Source: Heliocidaris erythrogramma (taxonomy: Eukaryota > Echinodermata > Echinoidea > Camarodonta > Echinometridae). From it: a stretch of 64,000 nt of DNA. The notes beneath the pieces were generated by a model. That model saw only the letters and a program-made list of their open reading frames with translations, searched no databases and was not told where the DNA came from. Of this stretch, positions 1-37,031 are shown one piece after another. The stretch is from contig CM046869.1 of the NCBI GenBank assembly GCA_025617745.1, positions 17,190,994 through 17,254,993 of the forward strand, in the 5' to 3' direction. A program made the translations under genes and the position numbers. Every line of letters begins with the position of its first letter. The first letter of the stretch is position 1.

Positions 1-322
1 AGGACAATTCAGACAATACATCCAAATCAATAGAAAAAGCTGGCTATTGAGCAATTTAGCTACAAGCAAATCTTTAAAATAAAATTTTATCCATTACGGC
101 AGGTTTGTGGGAGCGGGTCACATATCGATTCTGACCCATGTACAAAAGGTAAATGTGTGAAAAACTGACATGGAGGCTTAACAGAGTTGTCAAGTTTATA
201 GGTTTATTCAGGCAAAGACATTGGAAAATTAAGCTATGAACGAAGCATTGCGTTGCATAGCTCAAACTATTTTAATGTTAAACAATATTTAACCAGTAAA
301 TCACTGAAGTATCTTGTAAATT

Positions 323-538
323 CTACCTTTTGCAGTCTTTCGCCCCCCCCCCCAAAAAAAAGAAGCGGCTGGATTGAAGAAAAAAATCTTCCCGCCATCT
401 TCTTAAACGGTCTGCTCGACGAGCAGATCTGACACGTTGCTGTCGCATATAATTATTGATCAGGATATTCCTATTCCGACGTAAAATCATACGAAACCAG
501 ATCAAAATGACTGCGCTTACAATACTCGCTACCGCCAT
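323..538 (-). other. Unassigned small ORF with a good initiation context
   Basis: A 71-codon minus-strand frame starts in AAAATGGCGG, a favourable animal initiation context. It encodes an aliphatic segment, then an Arg-rich stretch (QQRVRSARRADRLRRWREDF). The tail runs through a C/G homopolymer and looks random. The flank at 600-760 repeats GAATTCGAGTTCG-type motifs and GTGTAAAC pairs that resemble transposon ends. It could be the first exon of a transposon-derived gene, but no family was recognised. Confidence 0.25.
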
Positions 539-1322
539 TTTGAACTCACTCGCTGGGTTTTCACAAATTTAACCCGGAAGTTGATAATCACGATATTCCC
601 ACCAAGCGAGGGCGTAATCAAGTCGAATTCACTTTCCTTCTGAATTCGAGTTCGTCCAACGCTTGGTGTAAACAGCCCACCGAAAAATAATTTATGCTAA
701 TCCAAGGTCGCAATTGAATTCGCTGTCGAATTTGAACTCGAGTTCACTCTGTGTAAACGCGGTCATAGTGTGTTTCACATTCTCTATCTTGTAACATACA
801 GATTAGTATGTGTAGGGGCCTTTTGTTGTGTGTAGCTCTTTTATATCCCATCCACACCTTCCATTCATTTACACATGAAATTGTTATTATTTTCCCAGTG
901 CGCTTTATTGAGGCGGTTTACTGTGTCTTGTGTGAACTGTGCTTATCTATTTCAGTTGGTTCCTTAGTTTCTCTCAAAAATCTTTAAAGTTCTGCCAAAT
1001 TTGTAGGATTTAGACTATGAAATACACTCTCACTTGTTTGTGGTAGTTTTGTTGCCAATTTAAGGAGGCTAGCACAAAATTAGTGGATATTACTAAGGTA
1101 AACCAACTACATGTACCTAATGACATCTTGATTTTTTCTTATAGTGTGTGCGTGGATTAATTCTCAAAAACCTGTGCCTTTAATACAAATTGATTTGTTG
1201 TGAAAGCATTTTCAATTAAAGACACTGTGTCTTACCATTAAATATCCACTGTCAGTTAATGTAGGTGTGACAAAAAAGATTTTATTTGTTCTCTGATTTT
1301 GGATACATCAACAAGTACAAGA

Positions 1323-1353
<31 letters not shown>

Positions 1354-1433
1354 TGGCGGCTGGCCGACCTATGGTTTTTCTCCAAATACATGTACATGTA
1401 GCTTTCAATGCTAAGTGAAGAAAAATGGTTATA

Positions 1434-2245
1434 CACTAAAGGAAAAAAGAAACTTATAAAAGTTCAAGAGATCACCAAATTAAATTCTCTGCATGGAAAT
1501 GTACCAAATTTGGATATAATGTTGATTCAATGCATGGCTTTAAATGACAGTCAATAACAAAAGTTTTCTTCAATGCCACAAAAGAAATGTGCACTGAAAC
1601 AAAGGACTCTCTAATCCCAAAGTCACAAAGATAAACTGCAGTCTTGTACACCATATGCATGTCAATGAATGAAACAAAAGAATTTCAAAAGGGATTTGCA
1701 CCCCTCGAGCAAGAGGATATTGATGTTCTGCCATGGTTCGCCCGTTCACCAGACCTTTCCCCAATTGAACATCTCTGGGAAGAGCTTGGTCGACGTGTGT
1801 CAAGGCGTGACAATCAACCCATCAATAGGGAGACGCTCATTGCAGCACTGCAAGAGGAATGGAACAATGTTCCCCAGGCTACCATCGCGAATCTGATCGG
1901 AAGCATGCGAAGACGGTGTACAGCTTGCCAGCAAGCTAGAGGTGGACATACTGGCTATTAATCTGTTTGGATATGAACTTGCAAATCCCTTTTGAAATTC
2001 TTTTGTTTCATTCATTGACATGCATATGGTGTACAAGACTGCAGTTTATCTTTGTGACTTTGGGATTAGAGAGTCCTTTGTTTCAGTGCACATTTCTTTT
2101 GTGGCATTGAAGAAAACTTTTTGTTATTGACTGTCATTTAAAGCCATGCATTGAATCAACATTATATCCAAATTTGGTACATTTCCATGCAGAGAATTTA
2201 TTTGGTGATCTCTTGAACTTTTATAAGTTCTTTTTTCCTTTAGTC
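1434..2245 (+). mobile_element. Tc1-type transposon, internally deleted, with about 266-bp inverted ends
   Basis: The arms at 1434-1700 and 1980-2245 are inverted copies beginning CACTAAAGG and ending CCTTTAGT, with TA on both sides. Between them is only about 280 bp holding the C-terminal end of a Tc1/mariner transposase. The catalytic core upstream of the last acidic residue is gone, so the copy is non-autonomous. The arms remain very similar to each other, which suggests a fairly recent insertion. Confidence 0.88.
1701..1961 (+). pseudogene. Tc1/mariner transposase, C-terminal fragment
   Basis: About 86 codons ending in TAA. It contains FARSPDLSPIEHLWEELGRR, the segment with the third catalytic acidic residue (E of IEHLW), and ends NLIGSMRRRCTACQQARGGH. 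Full Tc1 transposases are about 340 aa, so roughly three quarters is missing. The upstream part of the open frame is inverted-repeat DNA, not transposase. Confidence 0.88.
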
Positions 2246-5200
2246 TAGATTTGATCCATGATCAACAAAATGCACCAATGAAAATGCATTTTTACCTAAT
2301 CTAGTGTTACCTTTACATAGAAATTATATAACCACTCTTGTCTAGTTGATATTATGTTAATCACATTACTTTCATTATGGGTATGAAAGAGTTAATGCCC
2401 TCAAGGTGCATCAACAGAAATAAGTTGATAAAGCTTAAACATTGAATGTTTTCTTTACATGAGAGAAGGAATTGAAACTCACATATTGTACAACACTGAA
2501 CATTTATATTTGTGTGATTTATAGTATCCTTAATGTACAGTACAGTTTGTTTCTATCAAAGTTTTTTTTTCTGATTTCTTTTTTTGAATTCCAGTACAGG
2601 ACTCTATAAAGGCATTTTATATCATATTCACCATTTATGTGGATCAGCTATTTATTAGATATTGTATTCAAATTAAATTGTTTTGTCTGAAAATTGGCTA
2701 AAAATGAATTTAGTCAATGTAGGTTTAAATGCATAATAATAAAATGTTTATTTAAATGTAGTTATCTCTAACTATGTTTTGAACACTTGACTTTGTAAAT
2801 ATTTTTGTATATTTCTCTGTCTATCATATTATCATACTTTTTTGTGATGCAATTTTTTTATTGGGAGAGAAAAGACCAACAAGAAGAAAAATCCATTGAG
2901 GGGTTGAAAAAAAAGTGTTTTGTAAAAGTGAAATCATATTTCAATGTAGTTCTATGTCTTCCCTTTATATTAAGCAGTTTCAAGTTTGGTGTTAATCTCT
3001 TCAAGAATGTTAGTTGAAATTCATGAGCCGGTATTCGGAACGATACTTCAGTCGGAAATATTTATTTTACGTAGTTGTAGGCTTGGATATATTACTTACT
3101 GTAGCCAACCTCAGTATTCTGTTGATTTTTTTTTGCCAGGTATTTTACCCTAAGTTTAAGAAGGCAAGCTACTTTAGTAGACTTACCGTAAACCAATTTT
3201 TAAAAATCTATTAGCTGGCAGTGGTTCTCATATTATGCAGGCCGCGAAAAGCTGCACACAAGGAAATATCATTAGCATGCATTTATCATTTGGGATTAGC
3301 TATGTGATGTTACAAGATCTATAAGTGAGTCTTTTGGCTTAAGATCAGCTTGGTAAAGTCCAATACTTGAATGTGATCAGAGTATTAAAGCTGAATGCTA
3401 CATGTAAGTAAAGGGTTTTACTGCATCCAGTTTGAGTTGAATACCAACCCTGCTATCGGAACTAACAGGAACTCTTTGGTGTAAAGTGTAGTAGATATTG
3501 GTGTTTATTTTCCTTTGGATATGTCTCCAGAAATCAGAATCAACACCATTCACTTTGTTTAATGTAGTACAAAGTCCAGTCCTGAGGTAGATGTTATTGT
3601 CTGAATGCTCCTGAATAAATTCTGAAATCTGAATAGCTTAATGAGCAGAATTGACTCCAAACAAGTTTTGTATTGGGTGTGTTTTATATCATGATTGTGT
3701 TTTCAAGGTCGTAGTGTCAAAATAATTGAGTTGAACTCTAATATAATCACAGTCAACATCAAACACTTTCAGTGTAAAGTACTGAGGTCACTCTGCCTGT
3801 GCATTTGTCAATCTCTGCTAATAGGCGGTGTTGGTTTTAACGCCAAGGTCTAAATGTGTTGCATTTCACTATGACTTGTAAGAGACCACACTACCATGCT
3901 ATATATGTATATGTACATGTCATTGTTGATGCATTTACCTAAAATGTGCCCCAATTATGCATTTCTTTAGCCCTTGCAAGTCTTTATCTAGTTAAAAAAA
4001 TAAATTATGTCTTGGGTGTATGAGTAGCACATATTCTTTTTTTTTTTTTTGAGGGGGACATAGGTATAATGGTTGCATTCTTTTTCAGCTTTTATTTATT
4101 CAGATATTCAGGGTTTCATAAGATTATGAACAGGCAGGCTGTAAAAAAATGCAAGTTTAGGTAATGTGTTTCATTCAATTCTGTTTATCATTGATTGGAA
4201 CATGTATTTATTCAGTTACATCGCATAATGATACAGCGTGTAGCAGAAATATTTAGGTGAAAGAGAAGTTGGCTCATTGAAATGTATGATATTTTCCTTC
4301 AAAAAGTCCAAAATAGCTTATGTGAACATTAATTTACAATGTATTGTCTATGTTGTACTACACCTTATTAAAGACAAATTATCACATTTAAAGAGTGTGT
4401 ATTTGCACAGCCAGTACACATTGAGAGATACTTATTACGAATTACCATTATGACAATGTTCTCCTGCTTGATAAATTATGACCAGTGATATAAATCAAGC
4501 TTGTTGTTGCTGTTTGTGCGTGATTCATTCCCTGAAAGAGCACGGATCTTTGGCAGTGAGAATGCCACTTTCAGACAAGTCAGGCCAATAGACATGATGT
4601 TTTGACTGATCACTCGAGGGTATAATTTATTTTCTCCCTTTTTTTGTCATTTTTTTTTCTTGTTTGTATGAGCCACATTGGAATATGTTTGTATGTTGGA
4701 TAACATGTACTTGTATAATAAAATATTTTGATATAACAAGAAATGATATATGTTCTCTAGTGCTTTATTTTACTTTCACTGAGTGAAATTTGGTCAAGTT
4801 AGCGTTTATGTTGGACACTCTTGCATAAAAATGTGTGATTATTAGGCAAATCAAAAAACAGAAAACAAATCCTTTATACTTGGGCCTATGGGCAATTCCA
4901 AGGAAAACGTTCACTTGCCAAAAATCATAAAATTGTAACTTCTGAAATATTTGTGGTACCATGACATAATTAGTATCAAACAAATGAGCTTAACAAGCCC
5001 TTTAATTTGATTATTCAAGTACATTTAGGTATGATTTTTTTTTTAAACCCTCACTTTTGGGAAAAATGTGGCTACTCTATGGTCAAAACTTCTTATAGTG
5101 TATCTTTAGGTCTCGTTATTTCACACCAGAAGAATTTCAGAATTTATTTTGGGTTGTAAATTGATGTGAATAGAATAAAGATCACCGATATGAGGTTTGC

Positions 5201-6524
5201 ATGAGCCATTGAATATTTCAAAGCAAAGTAATTAGTGCTTTTAAAAAGCATGCAAAGTGTGCATGGAATTCAAGTTTTAAAAAAAAAGTTTCCCTTGATA
5301 TCAACGTTTATGAAAGAAGCCCTGGATAGTGTCAAATTTTATATATTTGAAAGAAAAAAAATATGTAAATTGTTATTGAGTTACTGCCTGCAGTCGTCTT
5401 CATTCTTGATTGATATTGCCCGTCGTTAAATTCAATACAATTACACTCTCACAAGGAATGATACAGAAAAAAAGAAGAAAAACTGCAAATGTTTCAGCAT
5501 TTTGCAAGCATTAAATGCCTTTATTTTCCTTCAATCAATATTTGTATAAATAAATAAAAGATTCACAACAAAAAAATTTCTACAAACCTGAAAAAAAAGC
5601 ATTCGAATGAAAAGGCAGTGTTGCAAAGAACCAAATACATCGGATCTGAAAAAGAAAAGAAAAGATGTATAGCACTGGATCGTGGCACATATAAGCTTGA
5701 CAAATTAAAGCAAAATGAGAAATAAAGTTATAGAAAGCATAGTTTTGGCCCCTGAAAATAAAACTTGTCCACAAAATATACATGTATTACATATATCTTA
5801 GACCTATCACAAAACTTAGAGCATGAATTTATTCTGATCTAAATTTCTTGTCAATATCTAACCATTTGTTGTATTTACTCTTGAAAAGGTGTTATTTGCT
5901 CTCGGATATGCAAAACAAAGTGTTAGTTGCAAGTGACATTTTAAATTCAACATTAAGCATATATAGCATATTACATCTCTTCTCTCTCCTATTTACAACA
6001 GCTATAGATAGTGTTTCCTATATTATACAGACACATGAATATATTACATGTAATAGTCAGATATAATCTATTTCTGTTCAAAATCCTATACAGTCAATCT
6101 ACAGGGCAATTCATTCTACATGTACATGGGTATCATACACAAAGTGCTTTAAACTTTTACATGTTCGTTCAGGCTCAAGGCTCAATACACAAGGATCTTT
6201 TATTATTCAGTTACCTACATGTGATTTCACATGAATTAAGCAATCTTTTATCAAATAAGGTTCAACTAACATACATGTACACAAAGCATTGTAAAAAGGT
6301 GCAATAGGCTATATGCCCTACACTAGTACACGTCCCACATTTTTTACTAAGTGGTGCCGATAATACCAGTACGAGTGAATCACCAATAGGCTATTTCAAT
6401 TTGAATGTATTAACGTACATGAACAGAATGCCCTGAAATTTACCCAGTATTCTAATGTAAATCACAAAGAGCCTTCAATATCAATGAAAAATACATTTAC
6501 ATATTGTAACCAATTATAATAATA
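2246..6524. other. AT-rich noncoding DNA
   Basis: No exon-like frame, RNA gene or clear transposon could be supported here. The open frames are short, AT-rich and without family resemblance. A T-run at 4038-4051 and several TACATGTA motifs are the only notable features. Confidence 0.5.
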
Positions 6525-6802
6525 TACTGTATAAGCCATAAATTTCGCGGCCATAAATATTCGCGAATTAGTCTAGCCAGACTATTTTGAGAGTGGTTGA
6601 ATTTGCAATTCGGGGGAACTTCTCATATCTACAAACAGCCATGATGATATACTTTCGCAAAGCCAAGTGGTGAATTTTTGACCAGGAGAAAACAAATTCA
6701 ACTGACTACTTATGTTGGCAATATTTTAATGTGTTGTTAAATTCGCAATTCTCGAAATTCCCGAAAATTAAACCCCCTGCAAAATAGATGTTGTATACAG
6801 TA
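6525..6802 (+). mobile_element. MITE with TACTGTA ends
   Basis: It begins TACTGTATAAGCC and ends with GTATACAGTA. The interior is rich in TTCGCG/CGCGAA words, such as CATAAATTTCGCGG and ATTCGCGAATT. The same end and interior style recurs at 11024, 11808 and 28124. No coding capacity. Confidence 0.6.
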
Positions 6803-8301
6803 CTCAAATCATAGATTCGTATACCACCTCCTCTATTAAAATCTTGCGGCACAGTATTTTATGTATACTGTACCGTACAGTCAGGATCGTAATAAGGTGC
6901 AAATATCATAACTTTAAACTGATGCAGTATAAGTTTTCAGTGCCAAGTGAGGGAGGGGGTTGTCCAAACAAAGAAGGAAAAGTGTTTCAGTTTTCATAAA
7001 TATCACATCCATGTGAAAAGAATTGTAAAATTACATTTAGGCCAAAAAAGTATTTAAAAAGATAAAACACTGAATTACTATTTTAGTCATCGTCTTATCA
7101 ATTTCTTCAAAAAAAATCTATTCAATACTGAAACATAAGTTTCACAAAGCACTACATTTTATATGAGATGTATACTATCCAACTCATCTCTCAAGTTCAT
7201 TAAGTATGTATTTGTTAATGTATTTCAACACACATAGAAATGCCCTTTCGATAAGAAAATCTGTAACCAACTTCGTAGACCATAAATAGCAATGCACAAT
7301 GTCTACTAATATCTACGTACTATTGAGAAATATACAGTGTATGTTTATACAGACATGCAATTCATTTGCATATGTCATTTTCTACAATTGTAATAGACAA
7401 TGCTAAATAATAAACTTCAATAGAGAAGTAATAAATTGCATACATTGCATATACTTTATCACATCTATAGAATAGCAGATCTGTCTTATACATGTATTTG
7501 CTCACTTTTTTCTGTGTGTCTATCCAGTTTCTATTAAAAAGGTTTCAGAATTGGATTTTAATCTCACAACACCTTGATGATATAATGAAAAGTTGATTCC
7601 AATTTCATGTTTATATGTAACAAGGTACATACACACATGAACCTACATGTAGAAACACAAAACATCTACATTTACCCATAGTTTTCAACAACAGACTCAG
7701 AATTTCACCAGTGTTATAAAGTGGTTTCGAAAAAAACAGCAATTCACAACTTCCAAGAGTACAAATTTACCAGTAAATAACCCCAAGCGTACTAACTTTC
7801 TAAAGTTTCTACTGGAAATCTACACAATTTGACAGATAGTGAACTTAAATTTGAGATATAACAATCCAGAACTTTCAATGACCATCATGATACACTAGCC
7901 TCTAGTATGGCAGTCTAGCTGCTAAAGTGAAACGTGCCTTCTGTGTATTCTGTAAGAAAGATGACAACATTGTAAACATACTGGGGTGAGGGTATGGGAC
8001 CAACATACTTGTACCAAGGTTTCAACATAAAAAGAAAGAAAAAAAATGAAAAGCAAAATGAAAAGCAAACTAGAAATTCAGAGAAAAGAAAGAATTAAAG
8101 AAGTAAGGAGGAACAATGAAACAAAAAACAGGAATGATGAGAGGAAGATACTGATGGTAGCACAAATACATTTGTTTCTGTAAAGATTCCCAATCGTGCT
8201 CTTGAGCGGTTCTATGACATATGCTCTGGCGACAATGGTTGTTGGTCAATATCCTACACTATATCCTGAACTCCTAACTTCAACCCTGCGCTAAACACTA
8301 T
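6803..8301. other. AT-rich noncoding DNA
   Basis: No supported gene or element. A purine-rich A/G stretch around 8030-8150 is simple sequence. Confidence 0.5.
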
Positions 8302-8605
8302 ATTTAACCCAAACCCTAACCCTTACCTAAAACCCAATTGCAAGCCTAACCCTAAACCTAAAACCCAACTGCAACACTAAACCTAAACCTAAAACCCAAT
8401 TGCAACCCTAACCCTAAACCTAAAACCCAATTGCAAGCCTAACCCTAAACCTAAAACCCAACTGCAACACTAAACCTAAACCTAAAACCCAACTACAACA
8501 CTAAACCTAAACCTAAAACCCAATTGCAACACTAAACCTAAACCTAAAACCCAACTGCAACACTAAACCTAAACCTAAAACCCAATTTCAACCCTAACCC
8601 TTACT
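8302..8605 (+). repeat. 31-bp minisatellite with telomere-like CCTAAA words
   Basis: CCCAA(T/C)T landmarks occur at 8333, 8364, 8395, 8426, 8457, 8488, 8519, 8550 and 8581, an exact 31-bp period. Each unit carries CCTAA(A/C)CCTAAAACCC followed by AATTGCAAC or a variant. Two unit types alternate or mix, indicating homogenisation. The flank contains TGCTCTGGCGACAATGG, which also occurs in similar form beside the TTAGGG-like block at 18.5 kb. Confidence 0.9.
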
Positions 8606-9514
8606 TTTATCTTTGATAAAATAAAGCCAGAGAAAATGTCAGCAGATAAAATTTCAGGTCATCACTATGAACGAGTGACAACACGCGTAACACTTCACAA
8701 TATGTTGGGCGCATACTTTCAACAACAATGGCAAGGTTGATGGCTTCACAATCAAGGTTACATAACAATTTTATAGTAAGAAATATATTTACAAAGTAAG
8801 CAAAGTTTACATTGTCAGATTGGTGGATATTTTCTTATTAGCATGCTGCCAAATATGATATGCTGTTCGTTTACTATTAATGCCTAAGGTATACATGACA
8901 AATTTTATATCACAGTAAAGGTACACAAATTAATAGGTAACACTGGTGAGATTTGGTGGTTTGTTTATAATAGTTGGTTCTTCTTACTCTATTAAAATAC
9001 TTAAGATGTATATGGACATGTAAAATAGACATGTAAAACACCATTAGCAAAACATGAAAATGATAAATGAAAAGAGTATAATTTTACAGATATTCCTGAT
9101 GCTTCAACCTTGCAGTAAAGAGCCCAGCTGCAGAATTTGATTGGTAATTTGGGTTTGTAGAATTGAGAGAATTATCAAATTAAATTCAATAAAGAGGGGG
9201 AGAGGCTCATTTCAAAAACTTAACCACCTATTATAAATTCTGAATTTTATAATAAAGAATACGTAGGTCAGGATTGGTGGGCAAATTCAATTATTGTTCA
9301 ATATAGTGGTGCAGGAAATTTCAATTCATATGCAATTAAGATGCCTGTATGAAATCACAATTACACAATGAATGCTGATTAAATAAGAAATAGGCAGTGA
9401 ATTATATTCATAAATAACTCACCCTGGAGATGCCAATATTACACATGTGCCACATAGAAACAAATTCAAGCTAGAACGAGAATATGAATCTACCTCTTAA
9501 TACAATGATCAAAG
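8606..9514. other. Noncoding DNA
   Basis: AT-rich, without supported features. Confidence 0.45.
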
Positions 9515-9586
9515 ATGGCTGAGAAGGATAGCACCAAGAAGGTCACCAAGAAGAAGCCGGCAACACACCCACCTGTTGCCGAAATG
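9515..9586 (+). pseudogene. Histone H1 N-terminal fragment
   Basis: The frame starts at an ATG and encodes MAEKDSTKKVTKKKPATHPP followed by VAEM, the characteristic N-terminal tail of sea-urchin histone H1. After 24 codons the similarity stops: the globular domain is absent, and a GGCAGGGTGCCC foldback element starts about 25 bp later. This is a broken fragment, not a functional histone gene. It is also one of the better organism clues in the window. Confidence 0.6.
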
Positions 9587-9613
9587 ATCATAAAACATAC
9601 AAGGTCACCATGG

Positions 9614-9883
9614 CAGGGTGCCCACAGAAATTTGAGAACCAAATTCCATGACTTTCCACAGCCCATTTTTGCCTTTTTCCATGACCACATAAGTGCCATT
9701 TTGGTATGGGTTGCAGCATCCAAGCGGCGTACCAATACCATGCAGTGATACATATTTATTTCATGTTTGTAATGGAAGGCTGCCACTGCCACACACGGTC
9801 CACACCCACAATCAATTTCCATGACTTTCCATGAATTTCCAATGACTTTCCAGATTTTTCTATGACCTTGGGAACCCTGCCCA
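9614..9883 (+). mobile_element. hAT-like foldback MITE with CAGGGT ends
   Basis: It begins CAGGGTGCCCAC and ends GGGAACCCTG, with CCATGACTTTCC repeats inside, especially near the right end, and the related GGTCATGG/CCATGACC type words. This end type is typical of hAT-derived MITEs. No perfect 8-bp duplication is visible, so the copy is old or imprecisely bounded. Confidence 0.5.
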
Positions 9884-10204
9884 GGATAAATACAATATAC
9901 ATGTATAATCACATATCTGTTCATGGTATACTTACGAACAGTATTCCATGTATAATAAGATGTCAATCTATTATGAAATCACAATACTGAACCTTGTCAT
10001 CCCACGCTAAATCATCAATCAAAGCACAAAGAAACGAAACAATTGCACTCGTCAAAGTACCACAGAAAAGGGCATTGAGCACTTTTCATTAAAATTTCCA
10101 CCTTTCTCTATGGATCAATACTTTTACTCATCTTCTGTAGTTGATAAAATGAAAAACAATGGTATATTCACACTGTGCACAAACCAAAGCATGACCTAGA
10201 AAGC

Positions 10205-10610
10205 AGAAATCACAAAGGTTCCAGTGATGCTGGCTGACCAGATGCTCTGCTATGCTGTATGAGGGGATCAAATACATTTGAGGACTGTCTACTTATTAGA
10301 GCACGATTAAGGAAGCAAAGTGCTCTGCAACAGCTAATTAAATAGATTTGGACATTGTCCATAGACCAGAGTGTGACTGATCTGTCAGCAGTAGCAGTCG
10401 AAAAGCTGAGATCTTTGGGTTGCCAGCAACACTGGATGATCTGATGTTCTTCAAACATTGATGATGGAATCAAATAGATTTGAGGATTGTCCAAAGACCA
10501 GAGGGTGACTGTCCTGTCAGCATTCGAAGTCAAGAGGCTGAGATCGTTGGGATGCCAGCAACACTGGATGACATGACGCTCTTAATGGTAGCTGAGGGAA
10601 TCATATGGGT
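10205..10610 (-). repeat. Degenerate tandem copies of the last WDR47 exon
   Basis: Downstream of the WDR47 stop the terminal-exon sequence recurs. A GGATTGTCC-type landmark lies at 10615 (real exon), 10484 and about 10352, an offset of 131-132 bp, and again about 70 bp further on. Translated on the minus strand, the copies read as damaged blades: [20 protein letters not shown] and TADRSVTLWSMDNVQIYLI, each preceded by an IIQCCW-type motif. The coding frame ends before them, so they are 3' UTR or downstream pseudo-exon DNA. Confidence 0.85.
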
Positions 10611-35412
<24,802 letters not shown>

Positions 35413-37023
35413 CTTCACACCTCTGGGTTGACAATGGCTCACTGATCAGTTAAATGTATTCCGTCCTTTGTAAGGCACCACCAGTGTTTTCCTTCATCCA
35501 CTTAAATACAGCAGAACATTAATTTCCATCTTCAATTTTCAGCTGAATAATATTTGACCTACAAAGAAAATTGAAAATTCACTGAAAGGAAAAGTAGACA
35601 ACTTCACCATGGAAAACGGTATACATGTTAAAAATGAATATAACATTTATGTAGGGGGGCACAACCAGCTTCTGCCCCAACCTCTTTTGAAACCAAATGG
35701 GCATACCTTAAGTAAACTGTTAATGTGTAATTTTCAAAACTTTGATTAAGATCCTATTGAAGAATCTGGCATGAAATTAAATATATATTCTATCATCCTA
35801 AAATGTAGAAGAAAGTTTTTTTCTCAAAAGTTTACTGATTATAAACTGGTGTTTTTACATTTTCAACTTAGTCTTAGAAATTGACACAGCCCCTGATACA
35901 TGTAGAGTCTACATGTAGTGATGATTCCTTGAGTGCTCTAAGGTGCATCATGTGCATGTATGACTGAATATTTTCTATAGAGAAAATGGAAATTTATGAT
36001 ATAATCAGCTAAATTTTGCGAAGATACTTCCTTCTACGTACATGTTAGGATAATAGAATATCTGATTTCATGCCAGATTCTTCAATAGGAAAAGACTTTA
36101 TCATCTTGACCAAGTGAAATTTTTAGGCTGTTTTTTGAGTAGCGATCTTGCTCCTTTCCAGCACACATACGCTAGAGATCACATGGAGTGGGAGGCAATT
36201 TTTTGCAATACGAAGGTACAGAGTGCTAGGTTATCTACAAAAAGTTAAAAAAAACTCGCCTATGAGTGAGTGACCTCAGATATATCATCGTTGCTCATAT
36301 GTTTTTACACAAAACCTGTATGAAACATATTTATTCCTTTATCTTAAAATTAGAAAATTAAAATTTATGAGATTTTCTGTATTGAGCAAATGGGAGAGGA
36401 GCTTACAAGACACGTCACAGAGCTCCTAATTTGTGTTTGATTGATTAGGTCTAACGACTCTAACTTACATGTAAGTCTAAGTTAACAAATAAGTGAACAG
36501 TTAAATATGTTTGATGGGGGGGGGGGGGGGGGTTGTGTGTCCGTACACTGTCTTAACATAACATATCCTGTCAATTTTGTTGTCATATTTTACGAAAAAA
36601 TATGCATCAAGTAAAAATAAATAATAATAAATTTTGGCCTTCTCGTGAATTAAGCCACCGGTCATCGAGTGTGTACACACACACACTGCCGTGTAAAGTC
36701 GATGGGGGATGTGAACCCTCATAGGCAATTACACACAATAAACTGCATGTACAAAGTGAATGCGGGGTGGCTTATTTAACGAGAATGCCTAAATTTCACT
36801 TATAAAGCGCCTTTTCATAAGATACAAAGCGCATGTAACAGATAAACAAAGAGAACAGTATCATCCGGGGGGGGGGGGGAGTCAACCTTTTTTTGGATGT
36901 GGGTGTGCCGCTGCCAATCTCAAAACAGGGGGCTAAGGAGCTAAATGGTTAATTGAGGAAGCTCATTTTTTAGGGTCTAAGGAGCTACATGTAAATGGTT
37001 AATCGAGGAAGCTCATTTTTGAG
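35413..37023. other. WDR47 upstream region
   Basis: It should contain the WDR47 5' UTR and promoter, but no TATA box, CpG cluster or UTR exon could be assigned with confidence. An inverted repeat (CCTATTGAAGAATCTGGCAT at 35752 against its inverse near 36070) and a TTAA-MITE relic (GAGCAAATGGGAGAGGAGCT near 36387) occupy most of it. A 16-17 bp G-run lies near 36517. Confidence 0.5.
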
Positions 37024-37031
37024 GGTCTAAC

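Noticed and set aside
1327-1353. Long G-runs here and at 30779, 31772, 36517, 41267, 41903, 42059 and 42746, and C-runs at 32049 and 42820
   Set aside because: Homopolymer tracts scattered through noncoding DNA. They may be real or length-inflated by sequencing, and no specific function can be supported.
8302-8605. CRISPR-like regular repeats (also at 13509-13726)
   Set aside because: These are contiguous tandem repeats with no unique spacers, in an animal genome.
9490-9966. 158-codon minus-strand frame
   Set aside because: It is antisense to the H1 fragment and the foldback MITE, with no recognisable protein.
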